Of a stretch of DNA of 64,000 bases, positions 1 to 7,442 are shown one piece after another; the stretch's first letter is position 1; every line of letters begins with the position of its first letter. The notes below the pieces were generated by a model. That model was not told where the DNA came from. It made no database searches and worked only from the letters and a program-made list of their open reading frames with translations. The stretch spans positions 1-64,000 of the forward strand of contig NZ_FNDY01000005.1 of assembly GCF_900099895.1 (NCBI RefSeq), in the 5' to 3' direction. The stretch is from Paenibacillus naphthalenovorans. GTDB lineage: Bacteria > Bacillota > Bacilli > Paenibacillales > NBRC-103111. A program made the translations under genes and the position numbers.

Positions 1-190
1 AAACCACCTATCCGGTCTTAGCTACCGTTTCCGGTAGTTATCCCGGTCTTACAGGCAGGTTGCCTACGTGTTACTCACCCGTCCGCCGCTCCAGGAGGTC
101 TCCCCTAAGGGTGCACCCCCAGCGCTCGACTTGCATGTATTAGGCACGCCGCCAGCGTTCGTCCTGAGCCAGGATCAAACTCTCCAATAA
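1..190 (-). rRNA. rrs: 16S ribosomal RNA, 5' end (partial)
   Basis: Read on the minus strand, positions about 183 to 145 give the universal 16S 5' sequence (GAGAGTTTGATCCTGGCTCAG followed by GACGAACGCTGGCGGC split here for length). The gene runs off the left edge, so only about the first 190 nt are present. The mature 5' end is placed near 190 by analogy with Bacillus, where TTTAT precedes GGAGAG. The leader contains CTTTGAAAACTGAACAACG (about 261-279), a motif common upstream of rRNAs in Bacillales. Confidence 0.97.
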
Positions 191-349
191 AGAAAAGCTG
201 ATTAGCTCATTATCTACTACTGGTGAGAATCTTTCGATTCTCTATCTTTACACTCACTCGTTGTTCAGTTTTCAAAGGGCAATTTCATTCTCTTAAAAGT
301 TTCCGATAAAGCCGATCAATCTCAATTGACCTCCGGAAACAACTCTTAT

Positions 350-378
350 ATATTATCACATTTCTCCTCAGCATGCAA
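350..378 (-). promoter_or_regulatory. rrn promoter P2 (proximal)
   Basis: On the minus strand TTGCAT (378-373) is followed after exactly 17 nt by TAATAT (355-350), about 160 nt upstream of the mature 16S end. With the copy at 454-482 this makes the tandem P1/P2 arrangement usual for rrn operons of Bacillales. Confidence 0.65.
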
Positions 379-453
379 GCATTTTTTCCAACCTTCATAT
401 TCAAGTTTCAAGTTGAATCTGTTTCAATGCCTGCCTCAGAAGCGACAAAGAGT

Positions 454-482
454 AATATATCAAAAATGAAAATAGAAAGCAA
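454..482 (-). promoter_or_regulatory. rrn promoter P1 (distal)
   Basis: On the minus strand TTGCTT (482-477), a 17-nt spacer, then TATATT (459-454). It lies 104 nt upstream of the second candidate promoter and just beyond the tsaD terminator, as expected for the first of two tandem rrn promoters. Confidence 0.65.
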
Positions 483-497
483 CTGTTTTATTTGTTG

Positions 498-537
498 AAA
501 ATTTTCCATGGAGCAGTCCGATTCAACCTGCTCCATG
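498..537 (-). terminator. hairpin downstream of tsaD
   Basis: Perfect 9-bp arms ATGGAGCAG (508-516) and CTGCTCCAT (528-536) with an 11-nt loop lie 12 nt after the tsaD stop. On the minus strand the stem is followed by GGAAAATTTTC, a weak T tract, so this is a plausible intrinsic terminator for the five-gene operon separating it from rrn. Confidence 0.6.
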
Positions 538-548
538 ATTATTCCGGT

Positions 549-1610
549 CTATACCGACCAGGCCTCGAGTTTTAACTGCGGTTCAGCTTTCATATCAAGC
601 GCCGCAAACTGGCCGCGGCGGTATTTCAAGAACGCGGCGGCGCCGATCATCGCCGCATTGTCGGTGCACAAGCTAAGCGGCGGCGCGAGCAAAGGTACGC
701 CTTCATGCCTACAGCGCGTTTCGAGCGCCGTTCTCAGACCCTTGTTGGCGGCTACCCCGCCCGCAAGCAGCAGCTGCTTTGCGCCAAACTTCCTTACGGC
801 GCGAATGGCCTTTTCCACCAGGACGTCGATGACTGAGTCCTGGAATCCTCGCGCCACGGCCTCCGGGGCCAAAGGCTGCCCTTTCATGTTGGCCTGATTC
901 AACACAGCCAACACAGCCGACTTCAGCCCGCTGAAGCTGAAGTCGTAAGAATCCGGCTCAAGCCATGCGCGGGGAAGCGTCACCGCTTCCGTCGCCTCAT
1001 GCGCCAGACGATCAATATGAGGACCGCCGGGATACGGCAGCTTGAGTGCCCGTCCGACTTTGTCATAGGCTTCACCAACGGCATCGTCTCTGGTTTGACC
1101 GATGATGCGGAAGCTCCCCTCGGATTCCACATGCACCAGCTCTGTATGTCCTCCCGACACCACAAGAGCCATAAAAGGATATTCCAACTTGTGCACCAGC
1201 TCGTTGGCATAAATATGGCCGGCAATGTGGTGTACGCCAATAAGAGGCAGGTCGAGGGCACAAGCGAATGCTTTTGCGGCCACCACGCCAACCAGCAGCG
1301 AACCGACCAAGCCCGGGCCCTGGGTAACGGCAACGGCCGCCAACTGCTGCGGCTGCACCCCGGCCTGCGTCAGCGCCTCTTCCAGAATCCACGTGATCGA
1401 TTCCACATGCTTCCGTGAAGCTACCTCCGGAACAACACCGCCGAATCTTTTATGAGTCTCCACCTGACTTGAAACCACGTTAGAAAGAATTTCCCGTCCG
1501 TCACGGACTACCGCTGCAGACGTTTCGTCGCAGCTCGTCTCCACCGCAAGAATATAAACGGGCGCCGAATCGCCTTCATTCCCATGGCTTATCATATGAT
1601 CTCTATTCAT
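549..1610 (-). CDS. tsaD: tRNA N6-adenosine threonylcarbamoyltransferase TsaD
   Basis: Catalytic ASKHA-fold subunit that transfers the threonylcarbamoyl group to A37 of ANN-decoding tRNAs, acting in the cytoplasm with TsaB and TsaE. The 353-residue product shows the N-terminal [10 protein letters not shown], the metal-binding HxxxH ([12 protein letters not shown]) and SGGHTEL motifs, and is full length for the family (about 340). It is the last gene of thiL-tsaE-tsaB-rimI-tsaD, the Bacillus order. The first ATG (1610) has only a poor ribosome site; a second in-frame ATG five codons downstream (about 1595) is equally possible. A tandem duplication of about 82 bp separates it from rimI. Confidence 0.96.
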   Translation of the reverse strand: MNRDHMISHGNEGDSAPVYILAVETSCDETSAAVVRDGREILSNVVSSQVETHKRFGGVVPEVASRKHVESITWILEEALTQAGVQPQQLAAVAVTQGPGLVGSLLVGVVAAKAFACALDLPLIGVHHIAGHIYANELVHKLEYPFMALVVSGGHTELVHVESEGSFRIIGQTRDDAVGEAYDKVGRALKLPYPGGPHIDRLAHEATEAVTLPRAWLEPDSYDFSFSGLKSAVLAVLNQANMKGQPLAPEAVARGFQDSVIDVLVEKAIRAVRKFGAKQLLLAGGVAANKGLRTALETRCRHEGVPLLAPPLSLCTDNAAMIGAAAFLKYRRGQFAALDMKAEPQLKLEAWSV

Positions 1611-1630
1611 ATATGCAAACCTGCTTCCTG

Positions 1631-1794
1631 TTCCTGAATGTTAAAATCTCAGGATCGCAATTCTCATACTTCCTTAACTTCATTGGTTTTGCAGAAACGA
1701 AATTGCTCAGTGTTCCTGAATGTTAAAATCTCAGGATCGCAATTCTCATACTTCTTTACTTCATTGGCTTCGCAGAAGCGAAATTGCTCTGCCG
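1631..1794. repeat. tandem direct repeat, two copies of about 82 bp
   Basis: Copy 1 (1631-1712) and copy 2 (1713-1794) both begin TTCCTGAATGTTAAAATCTC and end with a GAAATTGCTC-type sequence; they differ at a handful of positions and by one deleted base. Each copy contains an imperfect small hairpin around TGCAGAAnCGAAA. The pair fills nearly all of the rimI-tsaD spacer (1611-1802) and thus lies in the tsaD leader. No coding function is evident. Confidence 0.9.
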
Positions 1795-1802
1795 TTATTT
1801 GC

Positions 1803-2297
1803 TTATACGGTTCGTTTTGGAAGATCTGCCCACATGATGATGGCATCTTCTTTATTATCCGTATAATATCCCCGGCGAACGCCTACAGACCGAAATCCCT
1901 TTTTCTCGTACAGCCGCTGGGCAATCTTGTTGGATGGGCGCACCTCAAGCGTCATCCGTACCGCCCCATAAAAGCTGGCGGTGCGCTGCATTTCCGTCAG
2001 CAATCGTTCTCCCAGCTTGCGACCCCGGTATTTTGCCCGGATCGCTATATTGGTGACATGCGCTTCTTCCATAATAAGCCACATTCCGCCGTAACCGGCG
2101 ATCTCGCCGTCATGCTCAATCACAATATATTGGGCGAACTGATTGTTTGACAGCTCATTCTCAAAAGCCCCGGCGGTCCAGGGCGTAGTAAACGACTCCC
2201 GCTCGATCTCACAGATGACAGGTATGTCCTCTCGTCGCATCGCTCTGAATTGCACATCACTGTCAGGAATCGCTTCCGTTTCCTGTTTACGTTCCAT
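1803..2297 (-). CDS. rimI: ribosomal protein S18-alanine N-acetyltransferase RimI
   Basis: GNAT-family N-acetyltransferase of 164 residues. The acetyl-CoA-binding segment is visible as IRAKYRGRKLGERLL followed by the LEVRPSNKIAQRLYEKKGF motif typical of RimI. The ATG at 2297 is chosen because GAGGAGGAC precedes it; the frame stays open further upstream but that part lies inside tsaB. It follows tsaB by 16 nt, in the conserved tsaB-rimI-tsaD order. RimI acetylates the N-terminus of S18 in E. coli; the substrate in Firmicutes is inferred. Confidence 0.92.
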   Translation of the reverse strand: MERKQETEAIPDSDVQFRAMRREDIPVICEIERESFTTPWTAGAFENELSNNQFAQYIVIEHDGEIAGYGGMWLIMEEAHVTNIAIRAKYRGRKLGERLLTEMQRTASFYGAVRMTLEVRPSNKIAQRLYEKKGFRSVGVRRGYYTDNKEDAIIMWADLPKRTV

Positions 2298-2313
2298 AGC
2301 GGACCGTCCTCCT

Positions 2314-3177
2314 CTATGATCGTTGAGCGAGAAGCTTGGCTTCGGCCTCCGCCAGCTGCGTATAATTCGGAACCAACCCGTGAACATCCTCGGTTTCCCC
2401 CCGCTTCCATCGAATACGGCCGAGCTCTGCGACATGGCGGGCCCTCACGCCGTGAACCATTTCCTCCACACGCCCGGCACAGCGGGATGCAAAGGATCGA
2501 ATCGGCTCCGAATGCTGCTCAAGCTCACCGGTAAAGACGATCCGGTCCGGTTGGTGTTTAGCGGCATGCAATGCCAATTCCTCCGTCCAGGCGGCCATAA
2601 GCCGGATGCCGTCCGGGACGGCACACTTCCAGCCGGAGGCACCTGCCTCGTATAAAGCCGTGAATGCCTGACCCCTGCGCGCATCAATGAGAGGAATGAG
2701 CCATACTGTTTCGCGAGCTCTCTCCGTCTCTTTCAGAACGCGGTCCAGTGCGCCTAATTCACCGTCACGGACTTCCGACATTTCCCCGGTCATACCAAAC
2801 GATGCTCCGGTCACAGCCGTTTCCGCCCCTCCGAGCGCCATGGCTTCCAATGTGGATACGCCAAACAGCGACAGTTTATGCGTCCATGCAAACGTCTTTG
2901 CTGCCGTTACTCCTATACGTACTCCCGTATACGATCCGGGGCCGACGCCTATGGCAAACCCGTTAAGCTCCGCCGGCTTGACGTCCACCTCCGTCATAAG
3001 ACGCTTCATCGCGGGAATCAGGTGCAGCGAATGGTTTCTTTCCGCTTTCGACGTCATCTCTCCCAGCAGCTTGTCTTCCCGGGTGAGCGCAATCGTCATG
3101 GATGCCGTTGACGTATCCACGGAAAGCATCAGGCCGCCGTGCCGGCCGGTTTGATCCGTTCCCGTTCCAGTTATCAT
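2314..3177 (-). CDS. tsaB: tRNA threonylcarbamoyladenosine biosynthesis protein TsaB
   Basis: Non-catalytic ASKHA-fold partner of TsaD in t6A synthesis. Diagnostic motifs are MLSVDTSTASMTIAL near the N-terminus and GFAIGVGPGSYTGVRIG. The chosen ATG at 3177 overlaps the tsaE stop as ATGA and has GAAGGAGAA upstream, suggesting translational coupling. The product is 287 residues, longer than Bacillus TsaB (about 230); extra sequence lies in the middle and C-terminal part. The divergent C-terminal half is normal for TsaB proteins. Confidence 0.93.
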   Translation of the reverse strand: MITGTGTDQTGRHGGLMLSVDTSTASMTIALTREDKLLGEMTSKAERNHSLHLIPAMKRLMTEVDVKPAELNGFAIGVGPGSYTGVRIGVTAAKTFAWTHKLSLFGVSTLEAMALGGAETAVTGASFGMTGEMSEVRDGELGALDRVLKETERARETVWLIPLIDARRGQAFTALYEAGASGWKCAVPDGIRLMAAWTEELALHAAKHQPDRIVFTGELEQHSEPIRSFASRCAGRVEEMVHGVRARHVAELGRIRWKRGETEDVHGLVPNYTQLAEAEAKLLAQRS

Positions 3178-3647
3178 AAGTATCCGTTCTCCTTCAGTTT
3201 CAGGCACCATTCTTCGTAAGGTTCGCCATAGGGAATCAATTGGAAGCGCCGTCCTTGCTCACCATCATGCTCGATCCGCACAGCCAGCCGCTCGGGCGGC
3301 AGCAGGTCCTCGATAATGGACGCCCATTCAATCAAAGTCACGCCCTGACCGTAAAAATATTCGTCCAATCCAAGTTCGTCCGCCTCTTCGGCAGATAAGC
3401 GGTACACATCCATATGGTAAAAAGGAAACCGTTCTCCTTCATATTCTTTGATGATCGTAAAGGTAGGGCTGTTTACGATCTCCTTCACCCCGATCGCCTT
3501 CGCAACCGACTGGGAGAACGTGGTTTTACCGGCGCCCAGTTCCCCGTCCAGCGTCAGCACGGTGCCGGGAATAAACAACGAGGCTAAGCGTTCTGCCAGC
3601 CGAGACGTGTCCCCCACACTGCGTGACCTGTATTCATATAAGGGCAT
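3174..3647 (-). CDS. tsaE: tRNA threonylcarbamoyladenosine biosynthesis ATPase TsaE
   Basis: P-loop ATPase of 157 residues, required with TsaB and TsaD for t6A formation. The Walker A motif GELGAGKTTFSQ lies near residue 38 and the switch-like segment NSPTFTI and HMDVYRL follow, as in the YjeE/YdiB family. It starts 20 nt after thiL and its stop overlaps the start of tsaB. Confidence 0.95.
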   Translation of the reverse strand: MPLYEYRSRSVGDTSRLAERLASLFIPGTVLTLDGELGAGKTTFSQSVAKAIGVKEIVNSPTFTIIKEYEGERFPFYHMDVYRLSAEEADELGLDEYFYGQGVTLIEWASIIEDLLPPERLAVRIEHDGEQGRRFQLIPYGEPYEEWCLKLKENGYL

Positions 3648-3667
3648 TCTTCCATTCCTCCGTCTTT

Positions 3668-4705
3668 TTAACTGCCAAAATGATTGTAACCCCGCTTGCC
3701 GAGGGGCAGCGCACCGCCGCTGCTTCGCACAAGCCGAACGCCTTGATGCTCGGCATTCACACAGCCAATCAGATAAAGCGGGAGCCCCGCCGTCTTAAAA
3801 GCGGCCTGCAGCTCCATGGCATGCTCGGCAGGCACCGTTCCAACCAATTGATAGTCTTCTCCGCCGTACAGGATATAATCTAACGGATCCCTGTTTACCC
3901 GCGCGGCATACGAAAGCAGCTCCTCCGCCACTGGGATTTGATCCTCATTCAGATCGATACCGACCCCGGAAGCTTCGGCAATCTCCCAGGCTTCGCTGGC
4001 AAGCCCGTCGCTCACGTCATTCAGCGCATGACGAAACCCCGACTGACGAAGCAGCTCTCCGGCTTGCACCTGGGGCTCTGGCCGGCAGTGCGCTTGTATC
4101 AGCGGCCGGTACATTTCCATCTCGGGTACAGTATCCCAAACATCCGATGGCTGCGCAAGCCCGAGCAGGTACTCCAATCCCGCCGCGGAGCGGCCCAATA
4201 GCCCGGTGGCAAAGACAACGTCGCCCGACCGCGCCGCAGAACGCAGCAGCGCTTTGTCCGCTTCGGTTTCACCGATAACCGTAACCGTCAAGGTAATGCC
4301 TCCGGCGCTTGCCGTCGTATCGCCGCCTACGATCGCAACGCCATAGCGGGAGGCGCAGTCATACAATCCCTCGTACATCGCGCGAACCCGCTCTACCGGC
4401 GCATCCCTCGGAAGGCTGAGTGCGACCAGCGCAAACCGCGGCGTCCCGCCCATGGCGGCAATATCGCTTACGGACGATGCCATAGCCTTGTATCCGACGT
4501 CCGTATCCCGCATGGTCACACGCTTAAAATGGATTTCTTCCGTCATCGTATCGCAAGTCAGTATCAAACGGCTTCCATGCGGGACATGCACAACGGCCGC
4601 ATCGTCTCCGATTCCCGTTTCCACGCCCTTTGACTTTTGAAAAGCAGTCGATTGCTTGCCGCCGGTCAGCAGCCGAATCAAGGCAAATTCCTCGATCGAG
4701 CTCAA
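3668..4705 (-). CDS. thiL: thiamine-monophosphate kinase
   Basis: ATP-dependent phosphorylation of thiamine monophosphate to thiamine diphosphate. The 345-residue product has the PurM/ThiL N-terminal motif GIGDDAAVV and the Mg-binding GGDTTAS, and a C-terminal DVSDGLASEAWEIAEAS segment. The start is a TTG at 4705 preceded by GGAGG with a 9-nt spacer. It is the first gene of the t6A operon; a good sigma-A promoter lies at 4738-4766. Confidence 0.95.
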   Translation of the reverse strand: MSSIEEFALIRLLTGGKQSTAFQKSKGVETGIGDDAAVVHVPHGSRLILTCDTMTEEIHFKRVTMRDTDVGYKAMASSVSDIAAMGGTPRFALVALSLPRDAPVERVRAMYEGLYDCASRYGVAIVGGDTTASAGGITLTVTVIGETEADKALLRSAARSGDVVFATGLLGRSAAGLEYLLGLAQPSDVWDTVPEMEMYRPLIQAHCRPEPQVQAGELLRQSGFRHALNDVSDGLASEAWEIAEASGVGIDLNEDQIPVAEELLSYAARVNRDPLDYILYGGEDYQLVGTVPAEHAMELQAAFKTAGLPLYLIGCVNAEHQGVRLVRSSGGALPLGKRGYNHFGS

Positions 4706-4737
4706 TGCTATCCGCCTCCGCTAATGTTTTGACCACT

Positions 4738-4766
4738 ATTATAGCCCTACCGCCTTTTTGTAGCAA
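4738..4766 (-). promoter_or_regulatory. sigma-A promoter of thiL-tsaE-tsaB-rimI-tsaD
   Basis: Minus-strand TTGCTA (4766-4761), a 17-nt spacer and a perfect TATAAT (4743-4738), 33 nt upstream of the thiL TTG start. It lies immediately after the T tract of the sspH terminator. Confidence 0.75.
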
Positions 4767-4767
4767 C

Positions 4768-4827
4768 AAAAAAGCTTCCCCTTTGCCTTCCTGCCCCCGA
4801 AATGGCGGCAGACGCTCAGGGAAAGCT
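4768..4827 (-). terminator. terminator of the sspH transcript
   Basis: On the minus strand AGCTTTCCC (4827-4819) can pair with GGGGAAGCT (4781-4773), and the latter runs directly into TTTTTTG. The loop is long (about 37 nt) and may hold a second small helix. It separates sspH from the thiL promoter. Confidence 0.55.
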
Positions 4828-4838
4828 CTTGCTTTGCT

Positions 4839-5021
4839 TTACTTTACTTCCTCAAGTTCCTCAACCGGAACCACACGGGTATCGGCCGGTTGGTGCTCCG
4901 CGTGAACCTTGGCGGTTTTCTCCTCCGCATCGATGCTATCGATCCATACGGATACGCCGTTCAGCTCCACGTCGATTTTCTCATCTGCATTCAAAATCTG
5001 CTGCGCGCGGGCCAGATTCAT
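4839..5021 (-). CDS. sspH: H-type small acid-soluble spore protein
   Basis: A 60-residue protein matching the SspH family from end to end: starts MNLARAQQIL, then a DVELNGVSVWIDSID core and a C-terminal VVPVEELEEV. SspH proteins are minor spore-core proteins made late in the forespore. The ATG overlaps the stop of the upstream small gene (ATGA at 5018-5021), so the two are probably translated from one mRNA. The neighbouring ku and ligase genes also belong to spore DNA protection in Bacillus. Confidence 0.9.
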   Translation of the reverse strand: MNLARAQQILNADEKIDVELNGVSVWIDSIDAEEKTAKVHAEHQPADTRVVPVEELEEVK

Positions 5022-5341
5022 TGTTCATCACCGCCGTTTAGCACCGACTCCGGATAATCCATCGTATCGGTCGTACTCTCCTCGATCAGTCCGTTATGTA
5101 TACTGACCGTACCGCCTCCCAAGCCTTCGTTTATCATGCGGTCGATATCCATAAAGCTGGTATCCCGGCCTTCATTCGACGTATCCGCAGTATTGTTCCC
5201 GCCTGACGTATTGGCTTCCGTCAACGTTGTTCCCTCCTTGATCTGAAGATGAGACCGGCTCCATTTTCCCTGAACGCCGCCGTCTCCTGTTAGGATGTCC
5301 CAACCGCACGGAACTCCATACAACGAGGAATAAAACTTCAT
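5018..5341 (-). CDS. hypothetical protein upstream of sspH
   Basis: A 107-residue soluble, acidic protein with no family recognised. It begins MKFYSSLYGVPCGWDIL and ends with a Ser/Thr/Asp-rich tail; the segment GGGTVSIHNGLIEESTTD is the most structured-looking part. The ATG at 5341 is preferred because further upstream the frame runs into ku on the other strand; its ribosome site (CGGAAGCGGG) is weak. It overlaps sspH by 4 nt and so probably shares its expression. Its start also coincides with the -35 of the predicted sigma-G promoter of ku, so regulation of the two may interfere. Confidence 0.6.
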   Translation of the reverse strand: MKFYSSLYGVPCGWDILTGDGGVQGKWSRSHLQIKEGTTLTEANTSGGNNTADTSNEGRDTSFMDIDRMINEGLGGGTVSIHNGLIEESTTDTMDYPESVLNGGDEQ

Positions 5342-5367
5342 GAATCCCGCTTCCGATGTGCATACTA
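5338..5367 (+). promoter_or_regulatory. sigma-G-like promoter of ku
   Basis: -10 CATACTA (5361-5367) matches the forespore consensus CATWMTA perfectly. Exactly 18 nt upstream, TCATG (5338-5342) matches 4 of 5 positions of GHATR. The predicted start is about 35 nt before the ku ATG. In B. subtilis ku and ligD are known sigma-G genes, which supports the call. Confidence 0.55.
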
Positions 5368-5378
5368 ACGGAAAAAGG

Positions 5379-5396
5379 AGGGCTTTTGTAAGCCCT
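5379..5396 (+). promoter_or_regulatory. leader hairpin just before the ku ribosome-binding site
   Basis: AGGGCTT (5379-5385), loop TTGT, AAGCCCT (5390-5396): a perfect 7-bp stem ending 1-2 nt before the GGGAGG ribosome site of ku. It lies at the extreme 5' end of the predicted mRNA and could stabilise the transcript or modulate initiation. No T tract follows, so it is not a terminator. Confidence 0.5.
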
Positions 5397-5411
5397 GGGA
5401 GGTAACCCGTC

Positions 5412-6278
5412 ATGCATACAGTCTGGAAAGGAGCCATCAGCTTCGGCTTGGTCCACGTACCGGTAAAAATGTTTTCCGCCACCGAGGACAAGGATATCTC
5501 TATGCGGATGATTCATAAGGAATGCAGCACCCCGCTCAACTTCGTGCGCAAATGCCAGCATTGCGAACGTGAGGTCGAGTGGTCTGAGATTGTCAGAGGC
5601 TATGAATATGAACCTGGTTCCTTCGTGCTTTTTGACAAGGATGAGCTCGAAAGTTTAGGGGGCGAAGCGACGAAGGAAATTAAAATTCTCGATTTTGTCG
5701 ATCTCTCCGACATTGACCCTATTTATTTTCAGAAGACGTATTATCTTTCACCTAATGAAACCGGCGCCGGGGCCTATAATCTGCTGCTGGAAGCCATGAA
5801 ACAAACGGGTAAAATCGGCATCGCCAAGGTGTCGATTCGTTCCAAGAGCAGCCTCGCCGCCATCCGCATCATCGACCGCTGTATTGCGATGGAGACGATT
5901 TTTTACCCCGATGAAATCCGCTCTGTCGATCAGGTGCCGGGGCTGCCGGAGCAAATCAACGTGAACGACAAAGAGCTCGAAATGGCCAAGATGCTGATAA
6001 ACCAGCTCTCGACGGAATTCGAGCCTGAAAAGTATAAGGATGATTATCGTGCTGCCGTAATGCAGGCCATCGAACAAAAAATTTCCGGACAACAGATCCG
6101 TGTGGCGCCGGAACAGCGTAAAACCAACGTTATCGACCTGATGGCGGCGCTTCAGGCCAGCTTGGAAGCAGTGAAGCCGGTAACGCCCGATCCTGCGGCT
6201 GCAGCGGCGGATAAGCCCAAAGCAGCAGGCAAAAAAGGAAAAGCAAAGACGAAGGCGAAGGAAACGGTCGGCTCCTGA
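5412..6278 (+). CDS. ku: non-homologous end-joining protein Ku
   Basis: Homodimeric ring protein that binds DNA double-strand ends and recruits LigD. The 288-residue product starts MHTVWKGAISFGLVHVPVK, the signature of bacterial Ku, and carries the Ku core to about residue 245. The tail (about 250-288) is Ala/Lys-rich and ends in a basic KKGKAKTKAK segment, typical of Ku proteins that use a lysine-rich C-terminus for DNA contact. The ribosome site GGGAGGTAAC is strong. It is preceded by a sigma-G-like promoter and followed by an intrinsic terminator, and faces the ligase gene. Confidence 0.96.
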   Translation: MHTVWKGAISFGLVHVPVKMFSATEDKDISMRMIHKECSTPLNFVRKCQHCEREVEWSEIVRGYEYEPGSFVLFDKDELESLGGEATKEIKILDFVDLSDIDPIYFQKTYYLSPNETGAGAYNLLLEAMKQTGKIGIAKVSIRSKSSLAAIRIIDRCIAMETIFYPDEIRSVDQVPGLPEQINVNDKELEMAKMLINQLSTEFEPEKYKDDYRAAVMQAIEQKISGQQIRVAPEQRKTNVIDLMAALQASLEAVKPVTPDPAAAAADKPKAAGKKGKAKTKAKETVGS

Positions 6279-6292
6279 TCGGTCATTCATAC

Positions 6293-6333
6293 AGGTTACC
6301 TGTCGGAATCCAAACGCGGCGGGTAACCTTTTT
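6293..6333 (+). terminator. intrinsic terminator of ku
   Basis: AGGTTACC (6293-6300) pairs perfectly with GGTAACCT (6322-6329), followed by TTTTT. It sits 15 nt after the ku stop, between the convergent ku and ligase genes. Confidence 0.8.
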
Positions 6334-6390
6334 GATGCACAAATTGGCTTGATCCCCTTCATGAACGGGCGAAGCGGCAATACTATGCCG

Positions 6391-7359
6391 TCATAACACT
6401 CCGTCAAACACACATTCCCGAGGAGGCACATCGATAAAAGCCTGAATGGAAGGCTGCCGCAAGGTGCGCCCCTCCTGCCATCGCCATTCCGTATACTGAA
6501 GCTTGACCACAAGCTTGGGCTCGACCCAATAAGCCCCTTTCATTTCCGGATGCTCATTGTCGAAGGGCTTGTCTCGGATGGTCGCCGGTTTCAGCTTGGC
6601 CGTTAACTCGACCCATTCTGATTTTTTCAGCTTGCCGGTTCCGACATGGCCGATATACCATAACTTCCCTTCCGCGGTATAGACTCCGACAAGTACCGCA
6701 TTCACAATGCCTCCGTTTAGCGTATAGCCCCCGACGACCGCTGCGATATCCCCGTAATTTTTGACTTTAACCCATCGCCTGTCTTTCCCGTTAATGCTGT
6801 ACGTACTGTGAAGCTCCTTGCTGACGATTCCCTCCAGGCCCTGCTGCCGCGTCATTTGAAATAAAGCTGCTCCGTCATCATACGAAGGAACAATCTGAAT
6901 GACAGGGCCCGGAATAATCGTTTGGTTCAGCAGCTCCAACCGGGCGCTGAGCGGCTTGTTCAATACCCATTGGCCGTCATAATACAGCAGATCGAAGAGC
7001 ATGTAAGCAACGGGCACCTGCCTCATCGCCTGTGGAACCCTGTCCAGCTTGCGGATGCCGTCCCGCTTCATGACCTCATGAAACGAGGGCTTCCCGTCCT
7101 TGCCCAGCGCTATAATTTCGCCGTCAAGAATAACGGAATCGGCCCGGCAATACTTTTGTACTTCCGTAAGCTCAGGGTATTGGAACGTTCTTTCATTCAA
7201 TTTGCGGTTAAATAAACGGCACTGCCGGCCGTCGTAATAAGTCAACATACGGACGCCATCCCATTTGACCTGGTGAATCCAACGGTCCTCTGAAGGCACT
7301 AAGCTTTCGGACACCGGTTCGAAGGGAATGACGGGCTTCATCGGACACATTCCGGTCAC
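6391..7359 (-). CDS. ligD: ATP-dependent DNA ligase, LigD ligase domain as a stand-alone protein
   Basis: NHEJ-type ATP-dependent ligase of 322 residues. Nucleotidyltransferase motifs are in order: motif I VKWDGVR with the adenylated Lys32, DGEI, EGIVSK (motif IV) and WVKVK (motif V), then an OB-fold domain. B. subtilis LigD carries ligase and polymerase domains in one chain of about 610 residues; here the ligase ends after the OB domain and the polymerase is a separate divergent gene at 7443. The start is uncertain: GTG at 7359 with AAAGGCAGG nearby, or ATG at 7350 or 7341. Confidence 0.92.
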   Translation of the reverse strand: MTGMCPMKPVIPFEPVSESLVPSEDRWIHQVKWDGVRMLTYYDGRQCRLFNRKLNERTFQYPELTEVQKYCRADSVILDGEIIALGKDGKPSFHEVMKRDGIRKLDRVPQAMRQVPVAYMLFDLLYYDGQWVLNKPLSARLELLNQTIIPGPVIQIVPSYDDGAALFQMTRQQGLEGIVSKELHSTYSINGKDRRWVKVKNYGDIAAVVGGYTLNGGIVNAVLVGVYTAEGKLWYIGHVGTGKLKKSEWVELTAKLKPATIRDKPFDNEHPEMKGAYWVEPKLVVKLQYTEWRWQEGRTLRQPSIQAFIDVPPRECVFDGVL

Positions 7360-7442
7360 CGCCTGCCTTTCTTCAAGGGATACGATTCCCCATTCGGCGA
7401 AAAGCTATGAATAGCACTTAGAAAAGGAAGTGAAGCTGTCCA

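Noticed and set aside
1664-1846. Small minus-strand frame through the tandem repeat and the rimI end
   Set aside because: It repeats itself because the DNA repeats and has no ribosome site; it overlaps rimI.
7360-7442. Sigma-G promoter for the stand-alone ligase gene (TCATA, 18 nt, AATCGTA)
   Set aside because: The -10 matches only 4 of 7 consensus positions, too weak to report.
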